From: a bacterium
GTDB lineage: Bacteria; Verrucomicrobiota; Verrucomicrobiia; Limisphaerales; J093
Assembly: GCA_021823625.1 (NCBI GenBank)
Contig: JAKANS010000050.1
Span: 1 to 35,063 of the forward strand
DNA length: 35,063 bases
Reading direction: 5' to 3'
This document shows positions 23,521 through 31,697 of this stretch, one piece after another (position 1 is the first letter of the stretch; the number at the start of each line of letters is the position of its first letter). The notes beneath the pieces are model-generated. The model saw only the letters and a list, made by a program, of their open reading frames with translations, was not told the DNA's origin and ran no database searches. A program made the position numbers and the translations under genes.

Positions 23521-24849
23521 ATGCCAGACGCGCCCCGGCCATCGCGAGCTGAGTTACGCGCCCGGCAATTCCACAGCCTGCGCGAGCTGCTGACCGCCAT
23601 TGCTGACGGCAACGCCTTTTATCGCCGCCGCCTGGAGCCGCTCGGGGCGGAGTTCTTCCGGATCGAATCGATCGAGGATTTCAGCCGCCGGTTTCCGTTC
23701 ACGACCAAGTCGGAGGTGGCGGCCGACCAGCTCGCGAACCCGCCTTACGGCACGAACCTCACCTATCCGCTGGCGCAATACACGCGCTGCCACCAAACCA
23801 GCGGCACCACCGGCACCCCGCTGCGCTGGCTCGACACGCCGGCGGACTGGGACGGGCTGACCGCGAGCTGGCTGCAAGTGCTGCTGGCGGCGGCCGTGAA
23901 GCCGGCCGATCGCGTGTTCTTCGCCTTTTCGTTCGGCCCCTTCATCGGATTTTGGATGGCGTTCGCCGCGGCGGAACGGCTCGGTTGCCTGTGCATTCCC
24001 GGCGGTGGCTTGAGCACTTCCGCGCGGCTGCGATCGATCCTGGACCACCGGGCGACCGTGCTTTGTTGCACGCCCACCTATGCCTTGCACCTGGCCGAGA
24101 CGGCGGCGCGCGAAGGCATCGACCTGCACAGGTCCGCGGTGCGGTGCCTGCTGGTGGCCGGCGAACCGGGCGGGAGCGTGCCCGCCACGCGCGCGCGCCT
24201 GCAGCAAGCGTGGCCGGGCGCCCGCGTTTGCGATCATCACGGGATGACCGAAGTCGGGCCGGTCACCTACGAATGCCCGGCCGAGCCGGGCGTGTTGCAT
24301 GTGATGGAGCATGCGTACCTCGCGGAAGTGATCGACCCCGCGAGCAGCCGGGCCGTCGCCGATGGCCGGCGCGGCGAACTCGTCCTGACCACGCTGGGGC
24401 GGATCGGAATGCCGCTGTTGCGGTACCGCACGGGCGACCTGGTGCAGCCGCGTTTCGCGCCGGGCCGTTTCGGCGTGCCGCCTTGCGCCTGTGGCCGGCA
24501 CGAACTGGCGCTGACCGGCGGGATTCTCGGCCGCGTGGACGACATGGTGATCGTGCGCGGCGTGAATGTGTTTCCCAGCGCCGTGGACGACGTGATCCGG
24601 CGTTTCGCCGAGGTGGTGGAATACCAGGTGTTGCTCACCCGGCCCGGCGGTTTGGTGGAAATGGGGATCGAAATCGAACCCACCGCCGACTGCCCCGAAC
24701 CAGCCGCCCTGGCCCGGAGCGTGCAGGAGGAGTTCCACATCGCTTTCGCACTACGCGTGCCGGTGACCTTCGTGCCGCCCGGCACCCTGCCGCGTTATGA
24801 ATTGAAGGCGCGCCGGTGGGTGCGGCTCAACCAGCCCCAGGCGGCGTAA
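23521..24849 (+). CDS. phenylacetate-CoA ligase-like adenylating enzyme
   Basis: ANL-superfamily acyl-CoA ligase of the PaaK type (442 residues, close to the usual 430-440), activating an aromatic or other carboxylic acid with ATP and CoA in the cytoplasm. Motifs in order: P-loop TSGTTGTPLRW at about residue 98, DHHGMTEVGPVTYEC at about 240, LRYRTGDLVQPRF at about 300, the hinge region GILGRVDDMVIVRGVNVFPS at about 335-355, and a C-terminal AMP-binding domain with the catalytic lysine candidate in RYELKARRW. No other phenylacetate genes are nearby, so the substrate is open. Confidence 0.88.
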   Translation: MPDAPRPSRAELRARQFHSLRELLTAIADGNAFYRRRLEPLGAEFFRIESIEDFSRRFPFTTKSEVAADQLANPPYGTNLTYPLAQYTRCHQTSGTTGTPLRWLDTPADWDGLTASWLQVLLAAAVKPADRVFFAFSFGPFIGFWMAFAAAERLGCLCIPGGGLSTSARLRSILDHRATVLCCTPTYALHLAETAAREGIDLHRSAVRCLLVAGEPGGSVPATRARLQQAWPGARVCDHHGMTEVGPVTYECPAEPGVLHVMEHAYLAEVIDPASSRAVADGRRGELVLTTLGRIGMPLLRYRTGDLVQPRFAPGRFGVPPCACGRHELALTGGILGRVDDMVIVRGVNVFPSAVDDVIRRFAEVVEYQVLLTRPGGLVEMGIEIEPTADCPEPAALARSVQEEFHIAFALRVPVTFVPPGTLPRYELKARRWVRLNQPQAA

Positions 24850-24899
24850 ACGCGGGAGTTCTCCCAAATCCGCGCACGGTTCACCGGCCGGGGATCGGC

Positions 24900-24927
24900 T
24901 TGCGGGTCACTCCGACTTGGGTATGCT
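24900..24927 (+). promoter_or_regulatory. possible promoter of the SMP-30 gene
   Basis: TTGCGG (24900-24905) and TATGCT (24922-24927) are 16 bases apart, and the -10 box lies 36 bases before the start at 24964. This is a consensus match only. Confidence 0.35.
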
Positions 24928-24963
24928 CGCGGCGACACCGTTCGCACAAATCGAAGCAAACCT

Positions 24964-25890
24964 ATGAAGACTCGCCTTTGCCTGCTCGCGCTCGCCGGCG
25001 CTTTCACCTCCGGCAGCCTTTTGTTCGCCGCGGAAAGCATCGTCGCCCCCGGCGCCAAACTGGAGAAGCTCGCCGGCGACTTCCAGTTCACCGAAGGCCC
25101 GACCGCCGACGCCGCCGGCAACGTCTTTTTCACCGACCAGCCCAACGACCGCATCCTGAAATGGAGCGTGGACGGCAAGCTGAGCACCTTCGCCCAACCC
25201 GCCGGCCGTGCGAACGGCATGTGCTTCGACGCCCAAGGCAATCTGCTCGCCTGCGCCGACGAGAAGACGGAGTTGTGGCTGATCCCCGCCGCCTCGATCG
25301 ACACCAAGTCCGTGGTCGTGAAGGAAGTGCTCGCGGCCCGGTACCAAGACAAAATGCTCAACGGCCCGAACGACGTGTGGGCTCACCCCAGCGGCTCGCT
25401 GTACTTCACCGATCCGTTCTACAAACGTCCGTGGTGGACCTGGAGCCAGATGCCGCAGGACAAGCAATGCGTTTACCGCCTGGCGGCCGACCACAAAACC
25501 CTCACCCGCGTCGTGGACAGCCTCAAACAACCCAACGGCATCGTCGGCACGCCCGACGGCAAGACGCTGTTCGTGGCCGACATCGGCGCGGGCAAAACGT
25601 ACCGGTTCGCGATCCAGTCCGACGGTTCGCTCGCGGACAAGACGCTCTTCTGCGAGCTGGGCTCGGACGGGATGACCATCGACGCGGACGGCAACCTATA
25701 CCTGACCGGCCGCGGTGTGACCGTGTTCGACCAGACCGGCCAGCGGATCGACCACCTCGACGTGCCGGAAGGCTGGACGGCGAACATGTGCTTCGGCGGC
25801 GCGGACCGGCAGACCCTGTTCATCACGGCGAGCAAAGGCTTTTACGCGATCAAGACCCGCACCCACGGCGCGTTCAAGCAGGGGAAATAG
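24964..25890 (+). CDS. exported SMP-30/gluconolactonase-family lactonase
   Basis: Six-bladed propeller hydrolase, predicted to open sugar lactones such as gluconolactone using one divalent metal. The 308-residue product has a signal peptide (MKTRLCLLALAGAFTSGSLL, cut after about FAA). Family positions visible are FTEGPTADAAGNVFFTD (Glu metal ligand), LNGPNDVWAHPSGSLYFTD (Asn), QPNGIVGTPDGKTLFVADI (Asn, Asp), and repeated DG-NLY blade motifs to the end. It is followed by a DUF1080 remnant and the mtaB-like gene on the same strand. Periplasmic sugar-lactone turnover is the natural role; the exact sugar is unknown. Confidence 0.9.
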   Translation: MKTRLCLLALAGAFTSGSLLFAAESIVAPGAKLEKLAGDFQFTEGPTADAAGNVFFTDQPNDRILKWSVDGKLSTFAQPAGRANGMCFDAQGNLLACADEKTELWLIPAASIDTKSVVVKEVLAARYQDKMLNGPNDVWAHPSGSLYFTDPFYKRPWWTWSQMPQDKQCVYRLAADHKTLTRVVDSLKQPNGIVGTPDGKTLFVADIGAGKTYRFAIQSDGSLADKTLFCELGSDGMTIDADGNLYLTGRGVTVFDQTGQRIDHLDVPEGWTANMCFGGADRQTLFITASKGFYAIKTRTHGAFKQGK

Positions 25891-25939
25891 CGACAGGCAT
25901 TGGCCCCCGGCAACCCGACAGGCACGGAAGGGCCCGCCA

Positions 25940-26371
25940 GTAGTCGCACCGCGCGGGACGCAGCGACGGTCGAACTCTGCTTGCATCCATCAGGCCACCC
26001 GGAGAAGAGTTCGCCGCATCACGATCAACGGCCATGAAACCATTCCCGAACCTGCGAAGGTTCCTGTGCACCGCCACCGCGACAAAATGGTGATCGGCGA
26101 CGATCCGTCGGCCAAGGAACCGGGTTGGTGTACCGGGGTGATCCATCCGTTCAGTCGGTCGGCCGCAGTGCCCACCGACGCGATCAGCCAATGGAGCAGT
26201 TACAGGATCACTTGCATTGGCCAGACCTTCACGGTCGGCATCAATGGCCGGCCGGTGAACCGCCGGGCCGACCCGCAACAGTGCATCCCCCACGGTTACC
26301 CGAGCCTGCATCACCCCGGCGGCAATGCCTCCCTGCGCCCCCGAAACCTTCGAATTAAGGAACTGCCATGA
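25940..26371 (+). pseudogene. remnant of a DUF1080 (3-keto-disaccharide hydrolase) gene
   Basis: Frame 2 from about 25940 to TGA 26369-26371 reads as the C-terminal half of a DUF1080 domain. Recognisable are NSACIH at the usual NSGIFxR position, QWSSYRITCIGQTFTVGING with RPVN following (family: WNxYEIxxxGxxxxVxxNGxxVN), and the closing RNLRIKEL. The signal peptide and first half are missing; only 50 bases separate this from the lactonase stop. The residual part lacks a good start and has replaced key positions, so it is probably not functional. Its stop overlaps the mtaB-like start by ATGA, suggesting that the intact gene was once coupled to it. Confidence 0.65.
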
Positions 26372-27756
26372 CCTCTCACTCCCCGTTCCACGAACTGGCG
26401 ATTAACGATCCGGCGGAACTGCGCTTCGGCGTCGCGCCCCGTCCACTGACGACCCGCCACGGCCTGGTACTCGGCGGCGGGAGGGTGTACCCGGAGTTGA
26501 ATTTCACACTGCCTACGATGTTGGTGGATGAGACGACCCTGCCGGAAGTCCGTCGCGAATATCGACAGATCATTACCGGGGCCCTCCAGCGGGCGGTGGA
26601 GTTGGAAGCCCCTGGCCTGGTCGTGGAGTTCGAAACGCTCCCGCCGATGACCGAGCACCCCGCCTGGGGAATCGAACTGACCCAACTCCTGGCGGAGGCG
26701 ATGGAAGACGCGCGCGCGCGGCACGGCCTGCGGAGTGTCCTGCGGATCACACCCAATGACACCCGGGAGATGGAGCGTCCACCGCGCATGCGGAGCGGTG
26801 TCTTGTACGAGAACATGCTGGCCACCTTCGAAGGCTGCGCGCAGGCGGGTGCGGAACTGTTAAGCATCGAATCCGTGGGCGGCAAGGAGGTTCACGATGA
26901 CGCCCTCCTGATGGGCGACCTCCGCGCCGTGCTGTTCGCCTTGTGCGTGCTCGGTGTGCGCGACATGCATTTCTTGTGGGGGCAGTTGGACGACCTCGCA
27001 CGCCGGTGTCGCGTCCACTGCGCGGGGGACACGGCTTGCGGTTTCGCGAACACCGCGATGGTCCTGGCCGAGCAGAGGATGATCCCGCGGGTGTTTGCCG
27101 CGGTGGTGCGGGTGGTGAGCGCGGTTCGCACGCTTGTCTGCTACCAGCATGGGGCGGTGGGCCCCGGCAAAGACTGCGGATATGAGAACGTCATTCTCAA
27201 GGCCATCACCGGCTTCCCGATGGCGATGGAAGGAAAAACGGCCGCGTGCGCCCACTTGAGTCCGCTGGGGAACATCGCTGCGGCCACCTGCGACACCTGG
27301 AGCAACGAATCGGTACAGAACGTCAAGTTGTTGGGCGGGATGGCGCCCACGTGCTATCTCGAACAACTGATTTATGACTGCCGGCTCATGAACCAGGCGC
27401 TGCAAGACGGGCGCGACGCCGCCTTGCTCTATCGCAAGTGGCTCGTGGAGTCGGATGCGGCCTTGGATCCGCAAGCCTTTGTGCTGGCACCGGAGAACGC
27501 CATCGCCGTCGCGCGGGCCATCGTGAAAGCGGCCACGCCTTACGAGGCCGGGCAAGCGGCCGCCCGGACGGCATTGGACAGGATTCGGGAGGCGCATCGT
27601 GCGGGCCGGCTGAAGATTCCGGCGCGTGAACTTCCGTGGCTGGACCGCCTGCAGAGGACGCTGGACACGCTCCCCGCCGACGAAGGTCGGTTCATCAGCG
27701 AAATGATGGACCAAGTGGATCGGGCCAAGTTTCGACCCGAGGACTACGACCTCTAG
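26368..27756 (+). CDS. mtaB: methanol:corrinoid methyltransferase MtaB-like
   Basis: Zinc enzyme of the MtaB family, which in methanogens and acetogens splits methanol and methylates the corrinoid protein MtaC. At 462 residues it matches MtaB along its whole length. Blocks include LVLGGGRVYPELNF, LLSIESVGGKEV, CAGDTACGFANTAM, GAVGPGKDCGYENVILKAI, GFPMAMEGKTAACAH and CDTWSNESVQNVKLLGGMAP. The three zinc ligands of Methanosarcina MtaB (Glu164, Cys220, Cys269) correspond to Glu168, Cys224 and Cys270, so catalysis is plausible. No mtaC or mtaA lies in the window. The setting among sugar genes leaves open a different methyl donor. The start overlaps the DUF1080 remnant by ATGA. Confidence 0.88.
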   Translation: MTSHSPFHELAINDPAELRFGVAPRPLTTRHGLVLGGGRVYPELNFTLPTMLVDETTLPEVRREYRQIITGALQRAVELEAPGLVVEFETLPPMTEHPAWGIELTQLLAEAMEDARARHGLRSVLRITPNDTREMERPPRMRSGVLYENMLATFEGCAQAGAELLSIESVGGKEVHDDALLMGDLRAVLFALCVLGVRDMHFLWGQLDDLARRCRVHCAGDTACGFANTAMVLAEQRMIPRVFAAVVRVVSAVRTLVCYQHGAVGPGKDCGYENVILKAITGFPMAMEGKTAACAHLSPLGNIAAATCDTWSNESVQNVKLLGGMAPTCYLEQLIYDCRLMNQALQDGRDAALLYRKWLVESDAALDPQAFVLAPENAIAVARAIVKAATPYEAGQAAARTALDRIREAHRAGRLKIPARELPWLDRLQRTLDTLPADEGRFISEMMDQVDRAKFRPEDYDL

Positions 27757-27799
27757 TCCGCGGGTCGGCCAGGAACTCCTCGCCTGGTGCTCCCCGCAG

Positions 27800-28579
27800 A
27801 TGCCAACGCCTCTTGTGCCCAACCCCGACCGCATGCTTAAGCCGAAAGTCTCCCCCGATCACGAGTCGCTGAGCCGCCACGCCGCTGACTGGCTCGCTGC
27901 GCGGCTCCGCGCCCGACCTGACGCGCTGCTCTGCCTCGCCTCCGGCGGCACGCCCACTCGCACGTACGAACTGCTCGCCAGCCAACCGCAGCGACTGCGC
28001 CGCGCGCGATTCCTCAAACTCGACGAGTGGGGCGGTCTGGCGATGAACGATCCGGCCACCTGCGAAAGCTACTTCCGGCGACTGCTCCTCGCGCCGCTCG
28101 GCCGCGCCCATCGCCTGCACGGGCTTCGCAGCCGGCCAGCCGATCCCGAGACCGAATGCCGGGAGGTCCGCGCCTGGCTCGCCGTCAACGGACCGATCGA
28201 CGTGTGCATTTTGGGGCTGGGCGTGAACGGCCATCTCGGTTTCAACGAACCGGCTGCGGCGCTCCAGCCTTTCGCCCACGTGGCCAAACTGTCCGCGGCT
28301 TCGCTGAACCACGGCATGTTGTCGAACGCCCGCAACCGCCCCAGCTACGGGCTGACGCTGGGCATGGCGGACTTGCTGGCGTCCCGCGAAATCCTGCTCC
28401 TCGTCAGCGGACGCCACAAACGCGCGGTGCTCCGCCGCCTCCTCGCCGGCACCGTCACCCCGCGCCTGCCCGCCAGCTTCCTCTGGCTCCACCCGCGGGT
28501 AACGCTGCTTTGTGACGAAGCCGCACTCGGCTCTTCAGTTGCCGTCGCAGCAGACACCGCCTCCGAACCCGAAGAATAG
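27800..28579 (+). CDS. NagB/AgaI-like amino-sugar-6-phosphate isomerase
   Basis: Cytoplasmic protein of the glucosamine/galactosamine-6-phosphate isomerase/deaminase family (259 residues; a start at 27833 is possible and closer to family length). Phosphate-binding loop ASGGTPTRTYELL, catalytic region LDEWGG followed by NDPATCESYF, and the signature LGLGVNGHLGFNEPA are clear. The LKLDEWGG...TCESY wording is closer to galactosamine-6-phosphate isomerase (AgaI) than to NagB, in my judgement; 6-phosphogluconolactonase is less likely because of the LGFNEP motif. It lies 43 bases after the mtaB-like gene and before a glycosidase, consistent with breakdown of an amino-sugar glycan. Confidence 0.85.
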   Translation: MPTPLVPNPDRMLKPKVSPDHESLSRHAADWLAARLRARPDALLCLASGGTPTRTYELLASQPQRLRRARFLKLDEWGGLAMNDPATCESYFRRLLLAPLGRAHRLHGLRSRPADPETECREVRAWLAVNGPIDVCILGLGVNGHLGFNEPAAALQPFAHVAKLSAASLNHGMLSNARNRPSYGLTLGMADLLASREILLLVSGRHKRAVLRRLLAGTVTPRLPASFLWLHPRVTLLCDEAALGSSVAVAADTASEPEE

Positions 28580-28609
28580 AAAACCGCCAAGACGCAAAGG
28601 ACGCCAAGC

Positions 28610-30856
28610 ATGACTTCTTCGCTCCTCCGGTTTTTGAACGCCCTTGCCGCTCTCGGCGCCTTGGCGGTTCATTCCGCTGCCGCCGATCTCCGGCCTTGGA
28701 ACGATTACCGCATCATCATGTGGGTGGGTGACTCGGTCTGGAAACGGCCGGACAAGGTGCCGTTGTTCCGCAATCGCCTGCGCGAGATGGGGGTGGACAC
28801 CGCGATGGTGCACGGCGCTGGTGGCGACGCCCGGCCGTGGCTGACGAACCGGTATCCGTTTTACGTCGAGAACCTCGTCAACCGCGGCCTGTGTTTGAAG
28901 TGGAACTCGCAGGTTACCGATTGGGACAAGTTCGTCACTGGCTGGGCGAACAGCGGCCGGCCCGAAAGCGCGTTCGTTCGCGAGTCTTGCTTTGACGATC
29001 CGCAATGGCTCGGCTGGGCGAAGGACCAGATGCGCGCGGCGGCGGGACGCTTCGCTCCGCACGCGCCGCTGGCCTATAACATCCGCCACGAACTCTCGGT
29101 CACGATCTCGGCGAACCCCTTCGATTACGACTTCTCGCCTGCCGCGCTAGATGGCTTTCGAGCATGGCTGAAGACTCAGTACACACCCGGAACCCGGTGG
29201 GGCGAGACTCCGTCGAGCCCTGCCAATCAGTCGCGCGAAGTCGCGGCTCGACAGAGTCTCGCCCCACCCGAGCACGCCGCCCTCGCTGCCTTGAATGCCG
29301 AGTGGGAAACCGCGTTCAGGTCCTGGGACGAGGTCCGGCCGTTCAGCACCGACCAGATCAAAAACCGCATGGCCAGCGGCGACGCGTTGCCGCGCGGGAA
29401 ACCGGACTGGCCGGCGGTGCAGGCGCTCCAGTTCGATCCGGTCGCCGCCCGCCGCGAGCCGACGCGCTGGAACTTCGCGCCCTGGGCCGATTTCCGGACT
29501 TACATGGACCTGTCGCTCGCGCGCACGCTGGACGAGTTGCGCCAGGCGGCGCGCGCGGTGGACCCGCGCACGCCGGTCGGCATCGAAGGCACGCAGATGC
29601 CCTCGGCGTGGGGTGGCTACGATCTCTGGCGCCTGTCGCAAGTGCTCGACTGGGTGGAGCCGTACGACATTGGCAACGCGCGCGAAGTCTTCGGTTCGTT
29701 CATGCCGGGAAAGCCGATCCTGACCACCGTCTTCGAAAAGGAGGCGAACGCCGCCAATCGCCGGCTCTGGCACCTCCTTCTCGAAGGCGATCGCGGCTGC
29801 CTCATTTGGTGGAGCGAAGACTGCATCGATTGGAACCGCCCCGATTACGCGCTTACTGCCAAAGCCCGCGCGTTGGCGCCCGTGCTGAAGGAACTGCACA
29901 ATCCACTGGCACAACTCTTCTTGCGCGCGGAGCGCGTGCGCGACCCGATCTATATCCACTATTCCCAGCCGAGCATCCAAGTGGCGTGGCTGCTCGAATC
30001 CACGGCGGACGGCTCGACTTGGCCCCGGCGCTTCTCGAGCTTCGAGGCGGAGCACAATCGCCACGCCAAGGTGCGGAACGCGTGGCTGAAGGCGCTGCAG
30101 GACCTCGGCTTCAGCCCGCAGTTCATTTCGTCGGAACAACTCGAGCGATTCCAGCCTGGTCCGGCCGCGCCCTTCACGCTGGTGTTGCCGCGGTCTTACG
30201 CGCTTTCCGACCGGGAACTCGCGACCGTTGAATCTCTCTTCTCCGGACCACTCACCAGCAAACCGCCCACGCGGCTGGTGCTGGCCGACGGCGCGCTAGG
30301 GCTTTTCGACGAACACGGCCGACTACGCGCCACGAATCGGCTGGAGCGGGCATTTCCGTTTGCGAGTCCGGCCGCCGTTCGGGCCTGGCGCGGCCCGGAA
30401 GGCAAGGCCGCCGGTTTCATCGGCGACCTCGCTGAGTTCCCGAAACGACGGCTGGCCCAAGAACCTGACATGAGCTTCGTCAATTGGCTGGAAACCCAGA
30501 TTGGCCAGGGCCCGGTGAAGCTCCCGCCATCGGCCCGGGCGCGCGTTCACCGGTTCCGCGTGGGCGACGCGACTCTGATAGCCATCGAACGAAACATTGA
30601 GTACCAAATGAGCGAAGACTTGAAGCAGGCAGGCGGAAACGACGCACTTGAGCAGCCGATCGCGCTCACTGCGCGGCTTTCTCAGCTTGCGCCCGAGCAA
30701 TTCATTTACGACCTGCGGTCCGGGAGGCGGGTCGGCCACGGCAAGAGCTGGACCTTCACGCTCGATCCCTGGCAGCCGTCGCTGTTCGCCTTGCTGCCCG
30801 AACCGGTCGCGGCGGAGACGGTCGTGGCGAGCTTGCTGAAGGCTGCGGCGAAGTAA
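28610..30856 (+). CDS. exported GH42-like glycosidase with palindromic insertion
   Basis: Exported TIM-barrel protein (748 residues; signal peptide about 1-25, ending HSAAA) resembling GH42 beta-galactosidases. The putative acid/base Glu161 is in YNIRHELSV, followed by the GH42-type block FRAWLKTQY (183-191) and [20 protein letters not shown] (223-242). In homologues these two blocks are almost contiguous; here about 31 residues encoded by a palindromic repeat (29196-29268) separate them. Further barrel strands are [16 protein letters not shown] and DWVEPYDIG, and the C-terminal half has a Rossmann-like region ([20 protein letters not shown]) as in GH42 trimerisation domains. The family call is by motif; substrate unknown. 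Confidence 0.72.
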   Translation: MTSSLLRFLNALAALGALAVHSAAADLRPWNDYRIIMWVGDSVWKRPDKVPLFRNRLREMGVDTAMVHGAGGDARPWLTNRYPFYVENLVNRGLCLKWNSQVTDWDKFVTGWANSGRPESAFVRESCFDDPQWLGWAKDQMRAAAGRFAPHAPLAYNIRHELSVTISANPFDYDFSPAALDGFRAWLKTQYTPGTRWGETPSSPANQSREVAARQSLAPPEHAALAALNAEWETAFRSWDEVRPFSTDQIKNRMASGDALPRGKPDWPAVQALQFDPVAARREPTRWNFAPWADFRTYMDLSLARTLDELRQAARAVDPRTPVGIEGTQMPSAWGGYDLWRLSQVLDWVEPYDIGNAREVFGSFMPGKPILTTVFEKEANAANRRLWHLLLEGDRGCLIWWSEDCIDWNRPDYALTAKARALAPVLKELHNPLAQLFLRAERVRDPIYIHYSQPSIQVAWLLESTADGSTWPRRFSSFEAEHNRHAKVRNAWLKALQDLGFSPQFISSEQLERFQPGPAAPFTLVLPRSYALSDRELATVESLFSGPLTSKPPTRLVLADGALGLFDEHGRLRATNRLERAFPFASPAAVRAWRGPEGKAAGFIGDLAEFPKRRLAQEPDMSFVNWLETQIGQGPVKLPPSARARVHRFRVGDATLIAIERNIEYQMSEDLKQAGGNDALEQPIALTARLSQLAPEQFIYDLRSGRRVGHGKSWTFTLDPWQPSLFALLPEPVAAETVVASLLKAAAK
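29196..29268. repeat. palindromic element inserted in-frame in the glycosidase
   Basis: Arms of 24 bases: 29196-29219 (GGTGGGGCGAGACTCCGTCG then AGCC) and 29245-29268 are reverse complements with a single mismatch; the 25-base centre contains GTCGCGCGAAGTCGC. It encodes [20 protein letters not shown] inside the glycosidase and keeps the frame open. I recall similar GGCGAGACTC..GTCGAGCC palindromes dispersed in Verrucomicrobiota genomes, but this is the only copy here. Confidence 0.85.
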
Positions 30857-30905
30857 GACCGTGCTTTCGGTTTGCGGTGGCCGGCCGGGACGCGATACTG
30901 CGGTC

Positions 30906-31194
30906 ATGCTAGTCGTGCACGTCCACGTTCAGGTGAAACCCGAGTGCGTCGAGGCTTTCAAGCAGGCCACGGTCGAGAACGCACGTCAAAGCGTTCGCGA
31001 ACCCGGCATCGCGCGCTTCGACGTGGTCCAACAAACTCGTGCTGGTGGAGGTTTATCGCACCGCCGCGGCGCCGGCGGCCCACAAGGAAACCGCGCATTA
31101 CGTGCGCTGGCGCGACACGGTGGCGCCGATGATGGCCGAGCCCCGAACCAGCGTGAAGTTCGCCAATGTGTTTCCCGAAGACGCCGGTTGGTGA
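30906..31194 (+). pseudogene. antibiotic biosynthesis monooxygenase (ABM), frameshifted
   Basis: Small ferredoxin-like ABM-domain protein (about 95 residues when intact), of a family including quinol monooxygenase YgiN. The first part, [20 protein letters not shown] to [10 protein letters not shown], is in frame 3. From about 31030 homology continues in frame 1 as [39 protein letters not shown] and [13 protein letters not shown], ending at TGA 31192-31194. The four or five residues usually between them (around DDP) are missing, so a short out-of-frame deletion rather than a one-base error is likely. Read literally, the frame-3 protein is an Arg/Gly-rich run to 31217. Probably inactive. Confidence 0.75.
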
Positions 31195-31226
31195 GCGCAC
31201 AGCCGGCGACGCCTTGATCTTCTGCC

Positions 31227-31613
31227 ATGCCGCTTGAAATCCCGACCGAGGTTCGCCTGGACAAATGGCTTTGGGCCGTGCGGCTCTTCAAAACGCGCGG
31301 CCTCGCCACGGAGGCGTGCGCCGCGGGGCATGTGAAAATCGGCGGCCAGCGCGTCAAGCCCGCCCGCTCGGTGCACCCCGGCGAACTCGTCGAAGCGCAG
31401 GTCGGCGAGATCGAGCGCACGGTGCGCGTGCTCGGGCTGTTGGACCGCCGCGTGGGCGCCGCGCTCGTGCCGCGCTATATTGAGGAGCTCACCCCGCCAG
31501 AGGAGTTGAACAAGCCCCGCGAGGCCCGGATCGAGCCGTTCATCCACCGGCCGAAAGGTGCGGGCCGGCCGACCAAACGCGAGCGCCGTATGCTCGACCA
31601 ACTCGGCTTGTGA
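31227..31613 (+). CDS. S4-domain RNA-binding protein, HslR-like
   Basis: Cytoplasmic RNA-binding protein of 128 residues. Residues 9-65 form an S4 domain: VRLDKWLWAVRLFKTRGLAT, ACAAGHVKIGGQRVKPARSV, then LVEAQVGEIERTVRVLGL. The basic tail (RPKGAGRPTKRERRMLDQL) is typical of HslR/Hsp15-type proteins, which in E. coli bind stalled 50S subunits carrying peptidyl-tRNA after heat stress. ATG 31227 gives homology from the first residues. It stands alone, 33 bases after the broken ABM gene. A ribosome-rescue role is inferred from the family only. Confidence 0.88.
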   Translation: MPLEIPTEVRLDKWLWAVRLFKTRGLATEACAAGHVKIGGQRVKPARSVHPGELVEAQVGEIERTVRVLGLLDRRVGAALVPRYIEELTPPEELNKPREARIEPFIHRPKGAGRPTKRERRMLDQLGL

Positions 31614-31697
31614 ACCGCCCCACCGCCTTCGAAGCTTGCCCGAAGCACCGTGCAACGCGACCTTTGCCCGCAGTTGGTGTTGACCTACCTTGATCCG

